Positions 44,244-57,340 of a stretch of DNA of 64,000 nt are shown here, one piece after another. Within the stretch, counting starts at the first letter, position 1. Every line of letters starts with the position of its first letter. Below the pieces are notes generated by a model that was not told the origin of the DNA, did not search any database, and was given only the letters and a program-made list of their open reading frames with translations. Origin of the DNA: Cyprinodon diabolis (taxonomy: Eukaryota > Chordata > Actinopteri > Cyprinodontiformes > Cyprinodontidae); NCBI GenBank assembly GCA_030533445.1, contig CM060081.1, forward strand, positions 32,562,111 to 32,626,110, read 5' to 3'. The position numbers and the translations under genes are program-made.

Positions 44244-47200
44244 AACCAGATTTTGTTTCAAGTCTTTGTTGATCCTACGGTAATCCCTCGCACCGAGCAT
44301 CAATGGCCTGCCTCTTTTAGCCTCAAGACTTTGAAAGGTCCATCTTCATCAGCAAGAATCAGCTTCCATGTCCCTAATGAGAAACAGGCCTCTTTCAGCC
44401 ATGTTTCATGATGTCTTGGGGAAGTTTTACGTGATATTAGAGGTTAGTTTTCCCTGCATATAATGCTTGGTATGTAGGCCAGATAACTGGATTTTGGTCC
44501 CACATTTCAAATAAACTTTAGACCTCCTGCAGTTTGTTATAACATGAAAAAATATGGACAAGATTAAGGTTAAGGACTGAACAGGGGATAAAGTTGGACA
44601 AGCCGAGTTCTGTATATTTAACATCTATTAATATTTTATAGAATCAAAGCTTGTTTGACTCAGATTGCTTTGCAGTATACAGCTGCTGCTGACAAAGCTG
44701 AGTTTGCAGCCTTTCCTACACACCATTAGCCTTTTGATTCAGGCTTCCACCATCTGGAAGGAAGTACACATGCGTCTGACTTTATACAACAGCCAAAAGG
44801 AACATCCTCTCACTGAAGGGACTTGTCACGGACCAAGGACCCCCATCATGGACTGAAAAAGCAAGTGATGAGCTTTGAGGAGTATATTTTCTCAAGGGAA
44901 AATGGAAAAAGAGGTTAAAAAAAATACAGTTAAACAGAGTAATCTATGGCTAACTGTGCGTTTTTCTCTTTTGTAGAAATACAGACAAATTGTGCATACA
45001 CATAACACAAATAAACACTACTCACAGCATTAACTGTATACAGGATATGAAGGTCTCATCTGGTGTTTGGCCTCATGTCACATAGCAGATCTCATCTGAA
45101 CCTTTGGATGTGAGGGAAAAAAGAACTACACAAGCACATCTACTGTACCAGTTTTATTTCTCACCAAATACAATGCTGCCATGCCTCTTTGAATATGAAT
45201 GGCCAATTTTAGTTCTAGAGAGGAAAAAATACTAAATATGTTAGTTTCAAAGATCTTATTATGCTGATAAAGATTGCAAGTCCTCCAAATAGACATCTTT
45301 ATATATCTAATAATAGGTAGCGTATCGTTCACCATGACCCACTTATAGTCATTTCAGTGAAGATGTATAGCTGAGAGAGAATATCTTCAGAGAGGCTTTA
45401 ATTCCCACCAATAATAAGCTGCAATATTTAATTGCTTCCCTGTGAGACATTTAAACTGATCACATGCAGCTTCCCCTGCTGCTAAACTAATTTCATCTTT
45501 GTAACATTCAGTTTCATCTTTATTATGACTCTTTGACATTCAGTTTTTTCCCCCCTCCTAACTATCAGTTCTAGGAACTTTTAAAAATATATTTGCATGT
45601 ATTTGTATATATTTTATTTTAGAGTATTGTGTATATTTGAATGAGAGGATTGCATATCTGGTCTGATGGCTGTTTAGATTACATTACGCCTTTACTAAAA
45701 AAAATGAAATTCTCAATTATTTAATGTTGTTTTCATCAACCAAAAAGTCAACATTGAAATTTTCATAATCTTGATTGACTGAGTGATTACTTTATTGATC
45801 TCACTATGGAGAAATTTACTTGTTACATCAGTTCAAATAGTCCAAGAAGAAGAAGGTGCCAAAGGAAGAAAAAGGTGCGTGGGATATATATAGTGTATAT
45901 AGTGCGTACACAGTAAGGCCCTCTTCCTCTTTGACTGGCAGTTAATAGGATACTTATTTTATTGTAGTTAAGGTCTGTGTTTAGTTGACTCAACATTCCC
46001 ATTGTTTTTGCACTAGCAGAAACATCCAAAAATTGCAACAAAGGTTTAACCATACCAAGGTACACAATTTTCCTCTAATATAGAGGCTGATTTCACACAA
46101 AGAAGTGAAGTATTTGAGAAGTTGTACTTGAAGTCCTTTATCTGCAACATGATTTCACAGAAAACTCTTGAATCCACCAATCACGAACTTAGAGAGTAAA
46201 TACATTATTATTGGCTTTTTCATATAGTAAAGCATTACTAGTTAATAGCACTGATATTACAAGTACTAATAGGTAGAGATTCACCAATCAGGCTTTTCAA
46301 AGTTTGATCTGTTTTTTTTTTCTACAGACACACCTGTCAAAGAACCTGGTCAAAGAAAAAGAAAAGCCCCAAAAGGTTATTTGATAAGGGTGATATATCA
46401 GTCTCCATCGTTTACATATATGTATATACATGTATATAATTGTGTATATATGTATATATACATTTTTTTGCGTGTGTGAATATTGGATGAAAAACAGTTT
46501 TACAGGTTACTCTACTTTAAGTTAATCTAAGTGCAATTAGAGGGAGAGGGGGTATGAAAAATATGTTTTATTTTTTCATTCCCCTTTTCAGATAATTATT
46601 AATTAATAAATGACATTTCTCTTGCTTTATAAACTGACTCAGTCTCTTTTGTGTCTATTTGGTTTATTAGTTTATTATTTTTCTTGTCAAAATGTCTGAA
46701 ATAAATTCCTGTTCATTCATTCATTCATTCATTCATTCATTCATTCATTCATTCATTCGGCAGCAAATAAAGAAATAATCTCAACATTATCCAAAGTTAG
46801 ATATCTTTGTCAGAAATGTATTAAAATGCATTTAATGAATAAAGCCAGGGGGAGTTCTGGGCATCTTTATTATTAATATTAGTCATATGGATAGAAAAAT
46901 GCATGAAATGAAAATGCATTAACATTAATATTTACAAACAAATCCAAAAACATATTTATTTCTATTTCTCAATGGTTAGGTTAGTTAGCCTGAGTGCAGA
47001 AAAAGAAATTCCTACTAAGGCTCTTTTTACTTTCCAAAGCAGCCACCATACTGAACAACAGCTGGCTGCAGTATTTCTCTATAAATACTCTACGCAATTA
47101 CATCAGCTGGAGCTTAAGGTACCAAAAGCACATTGGGAAGAAACTTTTATGCAAGTCCTGTGTATCTTTTTCTGTGTGTCATGTGTTTGATGTGTTTTCT

Positions 47201-50200
47201 TTGTAGTGTGAAACAGTTCCCCATAATCATGGAAGTGTTTATTTAACATGTTTTTATTTATTCAAAATGTATAGTCAGCAAAAAACAATATACTGAATCA
47301 AAATATAAAAATACTAGCTCCATACAGCAGAAATAAATAGTTTTGCATTAGCATGCAGGCTCCAGTGAGCCCATCTGAGGGCTTTGACAAGATTATTCAA
47401 CAAATAGCTGTGAGATTATGGAGTCAGATCCACCTCTGCTTCATTTATATAAAGCACATTGTCTTTTAGCTAAAGGGCTTCTTTTTAAGATTTGAGTTCT
47501 TTTGAAATCCTGTTTTATTAATAGCAAAGAATGTCTTTAGATTATATAAGGACAGAAAACAAATGAGGAAATATTGCTCAGTGTCAGAATCCAAATTGTG
47601 AAAGAAGCAATGCTCCGTTAAACCGCCGGTGAAAAAAGTGTCTCATTGTTCCAACTGATCTCTCCTTCTCTAATACTTTTATTCCCTTCTCTTTCATCCC
47701 TGCTCGTCCATGGCCTCCATCTGTTCTCTAAAAAGTTTTATTTTAGTTTTTGTCGCTCTTCCTGTCTCTCTGTTTCTCAGTTTCACCTCTGACCTCCTGT
47801 CTCCCTTTTGCAATGATTCACACCCACTTTCATTTCCTTTTCATCTGTAAGAGGAAGTCTCGTCTTTGAGCTGCACAAAGTGAATCCCCCAGGGAGTTAC
47901 TTCCCGTCAGTACATGAAAGATCCAGCTCCAAATGTCTCTGGAAGCTGAAGGGACCAAAAACAGGGCATTTTATAATCTGGAGGAAGAGGCATGGCTAGT
48001 TGTGACAGGCTAATATGATAATAATTAAAAACCTGTGGTAAGTATTTCATTTGTTTTAGTTTGCAGGTGATTTTTTCAGCTGGGGTCTGATGATTTAAAG
48101 TCCACCTGCCCACCACCTATGATTATATTTAAACATATAACTATGTTAATGGGGTTTGTCACTCACACCTGTGTCGTCTCTCCCTCTTTTGCTCCCCCCT
48201 CTCCTTCTCCCTCATTAACGAAGCAGTGCCTCCAGCTGTAGTTTATATTTTAACTTTTCCATGAATACCTGCTTACTGTAACAGTCTACCCCTTCACAAT
48301 AAAACTGTCCCCTTCTGTAAGCTTTAAATATTTTTATAGCAAACTCTAAGTGGGAAGTGGTTTGAATTGCGTAGCATTGCAAACCAAAACCAACAGCCCT
48401 CTGAGGTTTTCTTAGTTGCTATGACAGATCTGTTTATGTCTTTGGAAACAGAAACATCTAATTCTTTACTATTTCTTCAAACAACCTTATAATCTGTGAG
48501 TTATTTTTTCTTATATCCATAAATCATCGGTTTCCAAAACTCGGATCGGTGGTTTGCTTAGTTTAGAGTACTGACCAAGGCTCGCAAACAGCTTTCTAAT
48601 CAAACCCACAAATTTGATTGCATGTTTTTATTACAAAAAACTAAACATAAAAATTTAAAAACAAACTCATAGGATTTATGAATAAAAGGAATTGTTTTTC
48701 GGTCCAAACATAAAAGGAATTTAAACAGTTTGCAACCAAAAGGATCTTCTATAGGATCAAAAACCTGATATGTTGTGAATAAATATATGTCAAAACCCAC
48801 TTGGAGAAACTGAGCGCATGTTATAGATCTGCTCCCAGTGGGCCAACAGCCTATAATGAACTCCATCAACTGATCGGATGCAGAATCCAGTTAATTGATC
48901 TGTTTGAAGAAACCAGTTACAGGGTTAAATTCTGTAAATAGTTTCTCCTGCTTGTAATATTTCCTGTTTCCTGATATTAGATAATTAGATATTTGTAACA
49001 TTTTAGCTGCTGCAGTGTTATGTCAGCTTTTTTTATTATTATGAGCAGATATTGCATATTATTATTTTATTTTACATTTTATTATTATTATTTTCATTAA
49101 TGTTTACTTTTTGATTTGATCAAGAACTGCTCAAATTTCAGTTTGTGTAAGGGTTTTTTATTTTTAAAGATAATTCATTCTTTAAAATCTTTAATAAAAC
49201 ATTGGAGTCAACCTTTAACCTAAGGCTATTTTCAAAAACTCAAGAGCCAATTAATGCATCGCCTTCAGGAAAGAACATTCTCATTTCCCTTCTACTGTAC
49301 TTATATTTAGGCTGATAATAGAGGACGGAATCTTCATATATGAATGTGTTTTGTGTCTGATTTGAGCGGCGATATAGATGAATTCTTCATGTTGTATTCA
49401 TGACAGATATTTTTGAAAATGACAAAGATTAGTACCCACATGCAAAAAACAAAACAAATGTCCCTTTAATTTTATATCATGTATTTGTATTTTGTACTAA
49501 TCTATTTCATGGTGTTACTAAAGACGTGTTGCATAATAAAAGAGGGCGAGGCGGTTGTGTGTAAATGTTCTCTAACTCCACAGATGTGACTCAGGCCTTG
49601 TGGCCTTCTAACAAAGAAAAAGCCTCCCTCGGGGCCAAATTTAAGAAATTCTGTGCTGCTTCAGAGAAAATCTCCAGCTCTGGTCTCACAAGTTTGTCTT
49701 CTTTGTTTCTACTTTAAAAAAATCATTAAATCTGGGTAGTTATTTTACAACCAATTGTTCAAATGTGTTTGTTTCTGCTTTCTGTGTGATGGTTTTTAAT
49801 TTTACACTTCAACATGATCATTTACCAAATAATTTATATGAAAAGTTTTATGCAAGTGAGAGGTATTTTTTTTAAGGCAAATAGAAACCTGGGAATAACA
49901 CTAACCCCTGATATGAATAAAAACAGATGTTTCTGAATATTAATAACAACATGAATGAGAATTTAAACAACAGGAGTATGCTCTGTCCATCTGTCCTGTT
50001 CTTTGACTTTGCTCCAGCATATTTGACTTTGTGGAGCCATTTACTTCTGTTCTATAGAAGCAACAATAACAATGTTCAGTAAACAGCGAGTCACAGTATC
50101 ACACTGATCGGTTTGTATGGCACACCTGAAGATTGTACATACAATTATCAATATACAAGGAGAAACTGGTGAGGCTTCATTATATTACTGTGAGGAAATA

Positions 50201-52365
50201 TATATATAACCTTTAACCTTGGGTTGAGTGAGGAAATTAGGAATTACATTATACAGAGTATTCAGTAAAATTAACAGAAGCAAAAACAAATATGATTTCA
50301 ATAAAAGTATGAAATAACTCATTAATAAAACTTTCATCAAAAAACATGATTTTGCTCAGCTTAAAAAAAAGCCTCAATTATGTAACATTGTGAGTCCCTG
50401 CTTTGTTCTCTTTCCAGCTAATCTTCTGCAGCTACAAAAAAAAAATTTAATAAAATAAAAAAAAACAACACAGACACAATCTAGTTAATTTGATTATTTC
50501 AGTCACTGTTCATGCGAATATTGATCATGAGGCAGAAGCTTCACAATCAGATGCGGCGCCGGCAGCTCGGCTCCAGGGGTTACTGCTCCTCGTCATCTTA
50601 GAAGGAGAGTCTCCTCCATTCTGTTCTCCTGACAGTGAAAAGAGATACTGGATCATTATTGGAAACAACGTCTAGTTATTTTTGGCATCTTAAAGGTTAT
50701 CAGGATTCTCTGTTTGCTAACAGATCTTTCTCCCTCCTGTTTTGGTCTTACTTTCAAACCTTTCCATCTTTATGGGAAATGAAATCATCACTTATCTGTT
50801 AAAGGCAATTTTATTATATTTTCTTTCTGTAAACAATGTTTTTCTTTATGAAACATCAACAATTTTTAATTAAACTGCCACCTGCTGCGGTATCTTTGTG
50901 TACAAAGTGTACTAAGGATGTTATCCTTAACAAAGAAGATATGGATTTAATTTCTGACCTTATAACCTTTGCAGCTTGCTCCTCTCTTTAGTCCATTAGT
51001 CCATTAGTGCATAGAAAACTAATACAAGAAAAATTGCTTCTATCATAACAATAGATACGGAAATCCTCCTAAATTAAAGATTAGGAATATTTTTCTAGCA
51101 AAGACTGTTTGGGGATTTATTGGTTTTCAGTGATAAGAAGAGATTGCATATCCTTAATCTTTTTTTCCTGTTTGCTATATTGTGCAATGTGCACAAAAGC
51201 AATTTCAGCTTTTGTCAGTGAGTATATCTCAAAGACATTCCTTTCAACACAGAGGAATGCTTTTTGATGACGGTGCAGAAACTTTTCTGCACCCGGAAAT
51301 CCTTGCTTGTCTTGTAACCAACCAAGTATTCATCTTTGTTTCACTATAGCAAACCGTGAGCACAAATTGAAAATATATACATCATTGCTGTAAGGCGGTA
51401 AAGCATTTCTCTGAATCTGGACTTACTGATGAATATATAAGCAATTGTGTCTTCCTCTAATGTACTATTTAGCAAGTGATTTTCAGATATTGTGTTTTTG
51501 ACAAAAGAATATAACAAGAATATCTGAAATGTTAAAACAGTGGATCTTAAATTGTTCATAGGTAATGAATCAGATCATATGTACTCTTTTAAGCTCCCTA
51601 ACCCTGTCTGCAGCTTTCAGCTTCTTAGCAAAGACAACTAGATCAACAGCAAAAATGTTGCTTTCATCTATTTGTGTTTTATTAATCCAATTTTTTTTAT
51701 TTATTTTTTTTCTTTTTCTAAAGCTCTTTCATATTATTTCTGTAAGAAATAAGTCTAATATTGGACGTTTGGGAATTTTTACCCATGAATGTTTAAAAAA
51801 TAATGCATGATAAGTATTAAGTTTTATTTATTTTTTCTGCAGTGAAATATTACACCTATTTATTGGCACTTTTCAGTTTTGTTTATTCGCACATTAGATA
51901 TCCAACTCAACCAGTAAGTAGGTGGCTGTTTAAAGCTTTTAATAGTGGTCTCTATCCTCTGAGCATGACTCTAACTGACAGAACAAAACATACAATGTTC
52001 TGTTTTTTGTTTGAAAAGTTTCCACAATCGAGATCCTTTTACAAATAATAACAGCAGAAATAAATCAATTAGTAGAGATAAAGTAAATCAGCACTGGGGT
52101 GCCAAATTAAGTCATCTCTAAGAAAGTTGATATAATCAGAAAATAATTATAATTTCTTTGTTGGCAGTTAATTTCCTTTCCATTTTTTTCTTTTCTTAAT
52201 CAAGAATGAAGAATCTTTAAAGTCATAATGAGACTATGAAATTTTGCTGAGACATCCAGCCCAAGATCCAACATATAATTCACAGACATATAATAATATT
52301 AAAACACTTAGAGAAAAAGAAATAAGCATCCTTAGAGGAAACCCTAAAAAATACAAAATACCGTT
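44244..52365. other. Gene-poor AT-rich intergenic DNA
   Basis: It contains one (TTCA)n array and a possible old LINE-tail fragment near 45785-46075 (TTTATTGATCTCACTATGG). There are no supported genes over 8 kb on either strand. Confidence 0.55.
46710..46759. repeat. (TTCA)n tetranucleotide array
   Basis: About 12 perfect TTCA units in AT-rich intergenic DNA. Confidence 0.95.
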
Positions 52366-52561
52366 AGTGTGTTTTAGCATGTTGGTTAGGGCATATTGTA
52401 GAGCTTGGAATCCTGAGGTTCTGAGTTCGAGCCCCACTCCCACAGACTGCCACTCTGGATCACTGAGCAAGACCCTTAACCCCACACTGCATTTTAATAC
52501 AGTAAATACAGTAGTAAATTTCTCCAATGTGAGACCAATAAAGTTAAGTTATTATTATTAA
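52366..52561 (+). mobile_element. tRNA-derived SINE
   Basis: A-box TAGCATGTTGG (52375-52385) and B-box GAGTTCGAGCC (52423-52433) are at tRNA-like spacing. They are followed by the common fish SINE body (CACTGAGCAAGACCCTTAACC) and a tail ending in TTATTATTATTA. It is transcribed by RNA polymerase III when active. Its tail coincides with the left boundary of duplication copy A. Confidence 0.8.
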
Positions 52562-53351
52562 ACTTAAATGAATAGTAAAAACATTTGTTGATGATATTAA
52601 CATCACTGGAAGAAAAATGTGTACATGCAAATGAAGTATGCAGTATTTGTTAAAAGAGCGAACTGTACTAAAAGAGTTTATGCAATGGTTTGATAATCGG
52701 TTTGCCAATAGGGATTTTTGTTGGGTGTCATCTTATTTGGGGGGGCGGTGTCTGTGTGTGAAGGTGATATGGGATGTAAGTGTCTGACTACAGGGGGGTT
52801 ACTGCATTCATTGCTTTAGGAAAAAACTTGGTTTTAGGTCTATTTGTCTTGGATTAAACATTTCTATATTACTTTACTGACCCACGTGGGACAAACATCA
52901 TATTGTCTGTATGGGTGGGGTCTGTGGAATTGTGTCACACTTCTCTGCACTTGTGCATAAACTGAATCCAGAGCTGATTGATGGGATCCCACAGGCTCCT
53001 GTGCTGTCCTCAGGATGAAGCAATCCCTGGAGCATCACTGGGTCAGATTAAGGACCTCCTCTCTGTAGAGGGTCTCATCACACTAGAGTAGTGTCACAGT
53101 GGGATGCAGATGTAGTGGGACTTCTCTTTAAGATCATTTCAAATACTGAAGGTTGTATATTTTTTACCTAATCTAATTTCATCTTTTCTGTTACTTGTTT
53201 TTGTATTCCTGGTAGTAAAGGCGAGCAAAGGGAGGGAAGCCAACAACAGGTTCCCATTGAATATGCTAAAGTTTATAAATAACTTACTACACTATAAAAG
53301 AACACTGAAGGTTATTAGTAGGCCCCAGATGTTATTTTTGATGGTAGAGAA

Positions 53352-54159
53352 GTATTCTCGTAGTACAGTTACACACATGGTATAAGGGATACATGATTTA
53401 TTTGTATAATCTGTACTTAGTTTCCATATTTATTCATTTTATAACCTCTTACAATTACTCTCTGTTTACTTAAACCATTTATAGTCCATGCATACGTAGT
53501 CTCTGTACATAAATATTTATATTCTGTATAGCACTTCTGGATAGATGCAAACCACATTACATTGCTTCATACAAGTGACAGTGTAATGACAATAAAGTTA
53601 TTGCCATTACACTGTCTAGAATAGACTAAGTCTATTCTATCATGTTCATTTTTTTAAATTTTCCACTTTTTAAGGTGAGATTTCAAGTTTGAAATCAATA
53701 TTTTATTTAGGATGAGAAATCCAAAGAATAAAAGGCAATGTCTTTGGTTAAAAAAAAAAGTAAGTGATTTAAGGGGACTTAACTATATCCTGTTTCAATG
53801 TTAGATGTGTATTCTCATAGTACGGTTACACACATGGTATAAGGGATGCATGATTTATTTGTATAATCTGTATTTAGTTTGCATATTTATTCATTTTATA
53901 ACCTCTTACAATTACTCTCTGTTTACTTAAACCATTTATAGTCTATGCATACATAGTCTCTGTACTGTCTAGAATAGACTAAGTCTATTCTATTGTGTTC
54001 ATTTTTTTAAATTTTCCACTTTTTAAGGTGAGATTTCGAGTTTGAAATCAATATTTTATTTAGGAGAAATCCAAAGAATAAAAGGCAATGTCTCATGTTA
54101 AAAAACAAAGTAAGTGATTTAAGGGGACTTAACTATAGCCTGTTTCAGTGTTAGATGTG
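53352..54159 (+). repeat. Imperfect tandem repeat within copy A
   Basis: Unit 1 (53352-53808) and unit 2 (53809-54159) are direct repeats starting GTATTCTC(G/A)TAGTAC. Unit 1 has about 104 bp more (53509-53612), a segment resembling the 3' tail of a dispersed element (CAATGACAATAAAGTTAT). Copy B has only one unit, without the extra block. Confidence 0.8.
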
Positions 54160-55102
54160 AACTATTAATGATTCTTACTTACTAACCTCTCTACTTTACT
54201 TAGAATTATAAAAATGGATGTGTGACTGCTAGTTTTGCTTTATCTAAAATGTATTATCTAATCTGAAATGAATCCATGTAAAGCTTGATGAAATCTGAGA
54301 AATTATGCATATAAATTATGATATTTTGTGCTATTTTGTGTCACCTGTTAATTAACTGTTAATGTGGAACTGCTGAGTCTGAGGGAATGGGTTGAACATA
54401 CAGGGCTGTGTGGCTTGATAACCAGGTCTCTCTACAGCAAACACCCCCCACTCATCCCTAAACTGTTGGAAATAGGACCTAGGACCAGATTTTGTCAGGA
54501 TGTTTTTATTTCATAATAATCATATCTCCAATGCAGTAGGCTTTAATACACGCATAAGTCGTAAAATCATAATAATTATAATTGATTGATTAAGCTGTGA
54601 TAACTTTTGAAATTGATGATGATAAAAATCATAACTAATTGATACAATTATAATTATTTGAAATATGTTATTTTCAATTCAATTCCATTATACTTTATGA
54701 ATCCCTGAAGGGAAATTCAGTATTTTTCTCTTAACTAAAATGTTTATAAGGCTTATGTTGTTCTTGAGCTTGGTTTTATGATTCATCAGTTAGAGACAAA
54801 ATGTGTTATATTTTATGTAAAGAGTTGTACAATTGTTTTGATTCATCTGTCCTACAATTTTTGCAGTTTATTTTAATTGTATCTTATAGATTTCTGTACT
54901 TTTTTTCTCTTTATTTATCACTCGTGAAGCCTAAATTGTTTGGTTTCACCCTATTAAATGAACATTGGTCTGGAAATAAAGCTGATTAATCCTCTGATGC
55001 TGGTAAGATATTTAATAATAGGAACTATATTTTGTATCAAGCGGAGTTATATTTACGTAAGCGAGAGGTTCGGCTCCGCTTTTCCAGTATACGTGCACTA
55101 CT

Positions 55103-55164
55103 ATTGCTATGGTAACCAGATGCCTTTCCATTTCAAAGTAAAGCGTCCAAAGCACCATAGCAAC
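55103..55164 (+). promoter_or_regulatory. Two RFX X-box-like motifs upstream of the PACRG homologue
   Basis: ATTGCTATGGTAAC (55103-55116) is, on the other strand, a near-perfect 14-bp RFX palindrome (GTTACCATAGCAAT). A second, weaker site, AGCACCATAGCAAC (55151-55164), has one good half-site. RFX factors drive ciliary genes in vertebrates, which matches the PACRG product. Both sites lie within 75 bp of the donor of the leader exon. Confidence 0.65.
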
Positions 55165-55173
55165 CACTGACAG
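55120..55173 (+). other. 5'UTR exon of the PACRG homologue (start approximate)
   Basis: It ends at ...CACTGACAG before GTAAGC (55174). The acceptor TTTTTCATCTCAG at 55247-55259 follows. The arrangement is preserved in the downstream duplicate (donor GTGAAC). The transcription start is not determined. Confidence 0.5.
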
Positions 55174-55271
55174 GTAAGCTGCTGTGAAGTTTGTGCGCAT
55201 TAGATGCCAATTTGGAGCCACCTCGTTTCTTTATGTTTTTTTTCTGTTTTTCATCTCAGCTGTTAAAGGAA

Positions 55272-55943
55272 ATGCCAAGAACTAAAGATGAAAAAAAACT
55301 TGAGGGTTTCACCGTTAAAGCCCTCAACAAGAACTCCGTGGGTGAAGGCCCTCCAACCGCAGGGCTGTTTCAACAACGGCCGATCGAACCCACCACCTTC
55401 CGGGAGTATTATGACAGCAGGCGGATCCCTATCGCTTTGGACTACAACAGAAAAGGACACAAAATAAAGTGGACCGTGGACATGGATAAACTGGACTACC
55501 AGCAGCACCTGCCTCTGTTCTTTGATGGCCTCCGTGAGACCAAACATCCTTACAATGTCCTCGCAGAGCAGGGGATTTTAGACATGCTGAACCGCGGGGG
55601 GGACAAGATCCTCCCCGTCGTGCCAATGCTCATCATGCCCATCAGGAACGCCATGAACACCAAGAACCAGACGGTGACGTCCACCACCCTGAAAGTCCTG
55701 CAGCATATGTTGGAGTCGGTTGATGGCATGGGGCTGGCTTTGGTGCCCCACTTAAAGTACATCCTGCCCGCTTTTAACCACTTCAAGAACAAGAAGAGGA
55801 ACATCGGAGATGCTATTGAGAGGGCTCCAATGAGCGTGGGAAACCTGATTGAGGAGACTCTGCGGAAACTGGAATACTACGGTGGCCCGGAGGCCTACAA
55901 ACAAATTAAACTCATGGTCCCCACCTACAGCACTGTATGTTGA
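55272..55943 (+). CDS. PACRG homologue with an uninterrupted coding exon
   Basis: 223 residues homologous to parkin co-regulated gene protein (PACRG), a microtubule inner protein at the inner junction of ciliary and flagellar doublets. Conserved blocks in order: EGFTVKALNKNSV and GPPTAGLFQQRP near the N-terminus; KLDYQQHLPLFFDGL; GILDMLNRGGDKILPV; TLKVLQHM; GNLIEETLRKLEYYGG; VPTYSTVC at the end. Vertebrate PACRG is about 250 residues, so this is nearly full length with a shorter N-terminus. Canonical PACRG genes are multi-exon, yet this whole CDS is in one exon. A short non-coding exon and an 86-bp intron (55174-55259, GTAAGC...CTCAG) precede it; the ATG is 12 nt into the exon. A retro-derived or intron-lost paralogue is likely; it may instead be this fish's only pacrg-type gene. 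The flank and first codons are duplicated downstream. Confidence 0.88.
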   Translation: MPRTKDEKKLEGFTVKALNKNSVGEGPPTAGLFQQRPIEPTTFREYYDSRRIPIALDYNRKGHKIKWTVDMDKLDYQQHLPLFFDGLRETKHPYNVLAEQGILDMLNRGGDKILPVVPMLIMPIRNAMNTKNQTVTSTTLKVLQHMLESVDGMGLALVPHLKYILPAFNHFKNKKRNIGDAIERAPMSVGNLIEETLRKLEYYGGPEAYKQIKLMVPTYSTVC

Positions 55944-57254
55944 GTCCTGACAAACTGGACTAAAACATCACTTTGCTTTGCTCTGTATGAAGTTGCTTCC
56001 AGAGTTTTTGTTCTAAATATATTTATTGACAAATCAAAAAGAATATCAGTGTTGTATTGATTTATTTACATAATTTTCTTGTGATTTATTTCAAGCTGTA
56101 AGCTACATACCATGTTGTATGGAGTGAAAATTCTTTGCATACACTATTCTGACACCTTTAAGGTTATATTTAATTTAATATGTCATTCCTGTCCTATCCA
56201 GGGCTTGATTCAGGCAGATCTGAGCACTTATTGCTGCACTATCAACTCAAAAAGAGATTTTTTTATTTGCCATTATAGGATTTCCAGATATTACAGCCAT
56301 CAAATAAACATACCAACATATTTTAATTCTCATATTATCTTATTTCTAAAATTCTGCTTTGAAAATTTTGTTTAATTGTTTTAAATGTACCTTTATTGTG
56401 AAGAAATCAGTAAAACCTATCCAGACAAAAAAAAAAGCCATACAAATTGCCTTTTTCTTCCTTTAAAATATTTTGTATGCTTGCTTATTATAGAAACATG
56501 TCTGAATTGGTAAAGTTTGAACTAAATAATTTTATGATTCTTTATAAATAACTGTAAATGCCAACTAAACAGATAAATAAATACACATCCAGAAGACATT
56601 TCTTAACACCAACCAATTAGCTTATTTTTGAACTAAATTAAAATATTTATTTATTTCAAAAATACTTTATTATCCAAAAAAGATTTTTTTTTTATTATCT
56701 ATACAACAAAAATAACCTAATCTTATATGGGCATTTGCTTAGTTAGCCTGTTCAGATTCCAATTAATATTGGAAATAATGTGTACCCTAATTTCTGGATA
56801 TAGCTATGATGGGTTTTCTTTTTCAAAAAAAGTTTTTTTTAGATTTTTTTTCAACTTAGCAATTTTTTTGTAATGCAATATAAACTGGTGGAAATGTTAA
56901 GCTGTAGCTTAAACACAGCAAAAATGAAGGAGTATGCGCTACGCGATTATGGATGTAATGTCAGCGTTTGTGAGAAATGCATTGGTTATAACAGCTTTTA
57001 GTAGCACACAAAGTAAGAACTGAAATAAATAGAAAAATAAATAAAAAAAAGGAAAAACATTTGGGCATCTTTGTCTTAACGTAACCAGAAGTAAACATGT
57101 AAATACTTAGATTTGACAGAAATATATAAAACAATTTTTAAGCTTGTTACGTATAAATATTATTACATGTGGTTATTCTACAGTAGATTATTTATAATGG
57201 TATTATGCAGTTTGACAGCAGCAAAAACTGTTTCAGTGATTTTATGTTATATTT
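55944..57254. other. 3' flank of the PACRG homologue
   Basis: AT-rich DNA after the stop. An AATAAA near 56302 could be a polyadenylation signal. No other gene is visible before the SINE tail. Confidence 0.45.
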
Positions 57255-57340
57255 TTACCCAAGGGGATGGGTTAAATGCAGTAGTAAATTTCTCCAATGT
57301 GAGATCAATAAAGTTCAATTATTATTATTATTATTAAACT
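57255..57340 (+). mobile_element. SINE 3' tail at the start of duplicate B
   Basis: GGGGATGGGTTAAATGCAG followed by the AATTTCTCCAATGTGAG tail and (TTA)n. It is the same SINE 3' end as at 52503-52561, but with a more canonical upstream part and no A/B boxes. Confidence 0.6.

Larger units (their letters stand above)
52503..55400 (+). repeat. Segmental duplication, copy A
   Basis: Direct repeat of 57273-59451 at high identity, covering the upstream flank, X-boxes, leader exon and first ~43 codons of the PACRG homologue. Copy A differs by an extra segment at about 52660-53118, by an internal tandem repeat (53352-53808 and 53809-54159), and by lacking a 205-bp block found in copy B. Confidence 0.85.

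Noticed and set aside
52375..52433. Functional tRNA gene
   Set aside because: A and B boxes are present, but no cloverleaf with paired acceptor stem can be drawn and a SINE body and tail follow. It is a SINE head.
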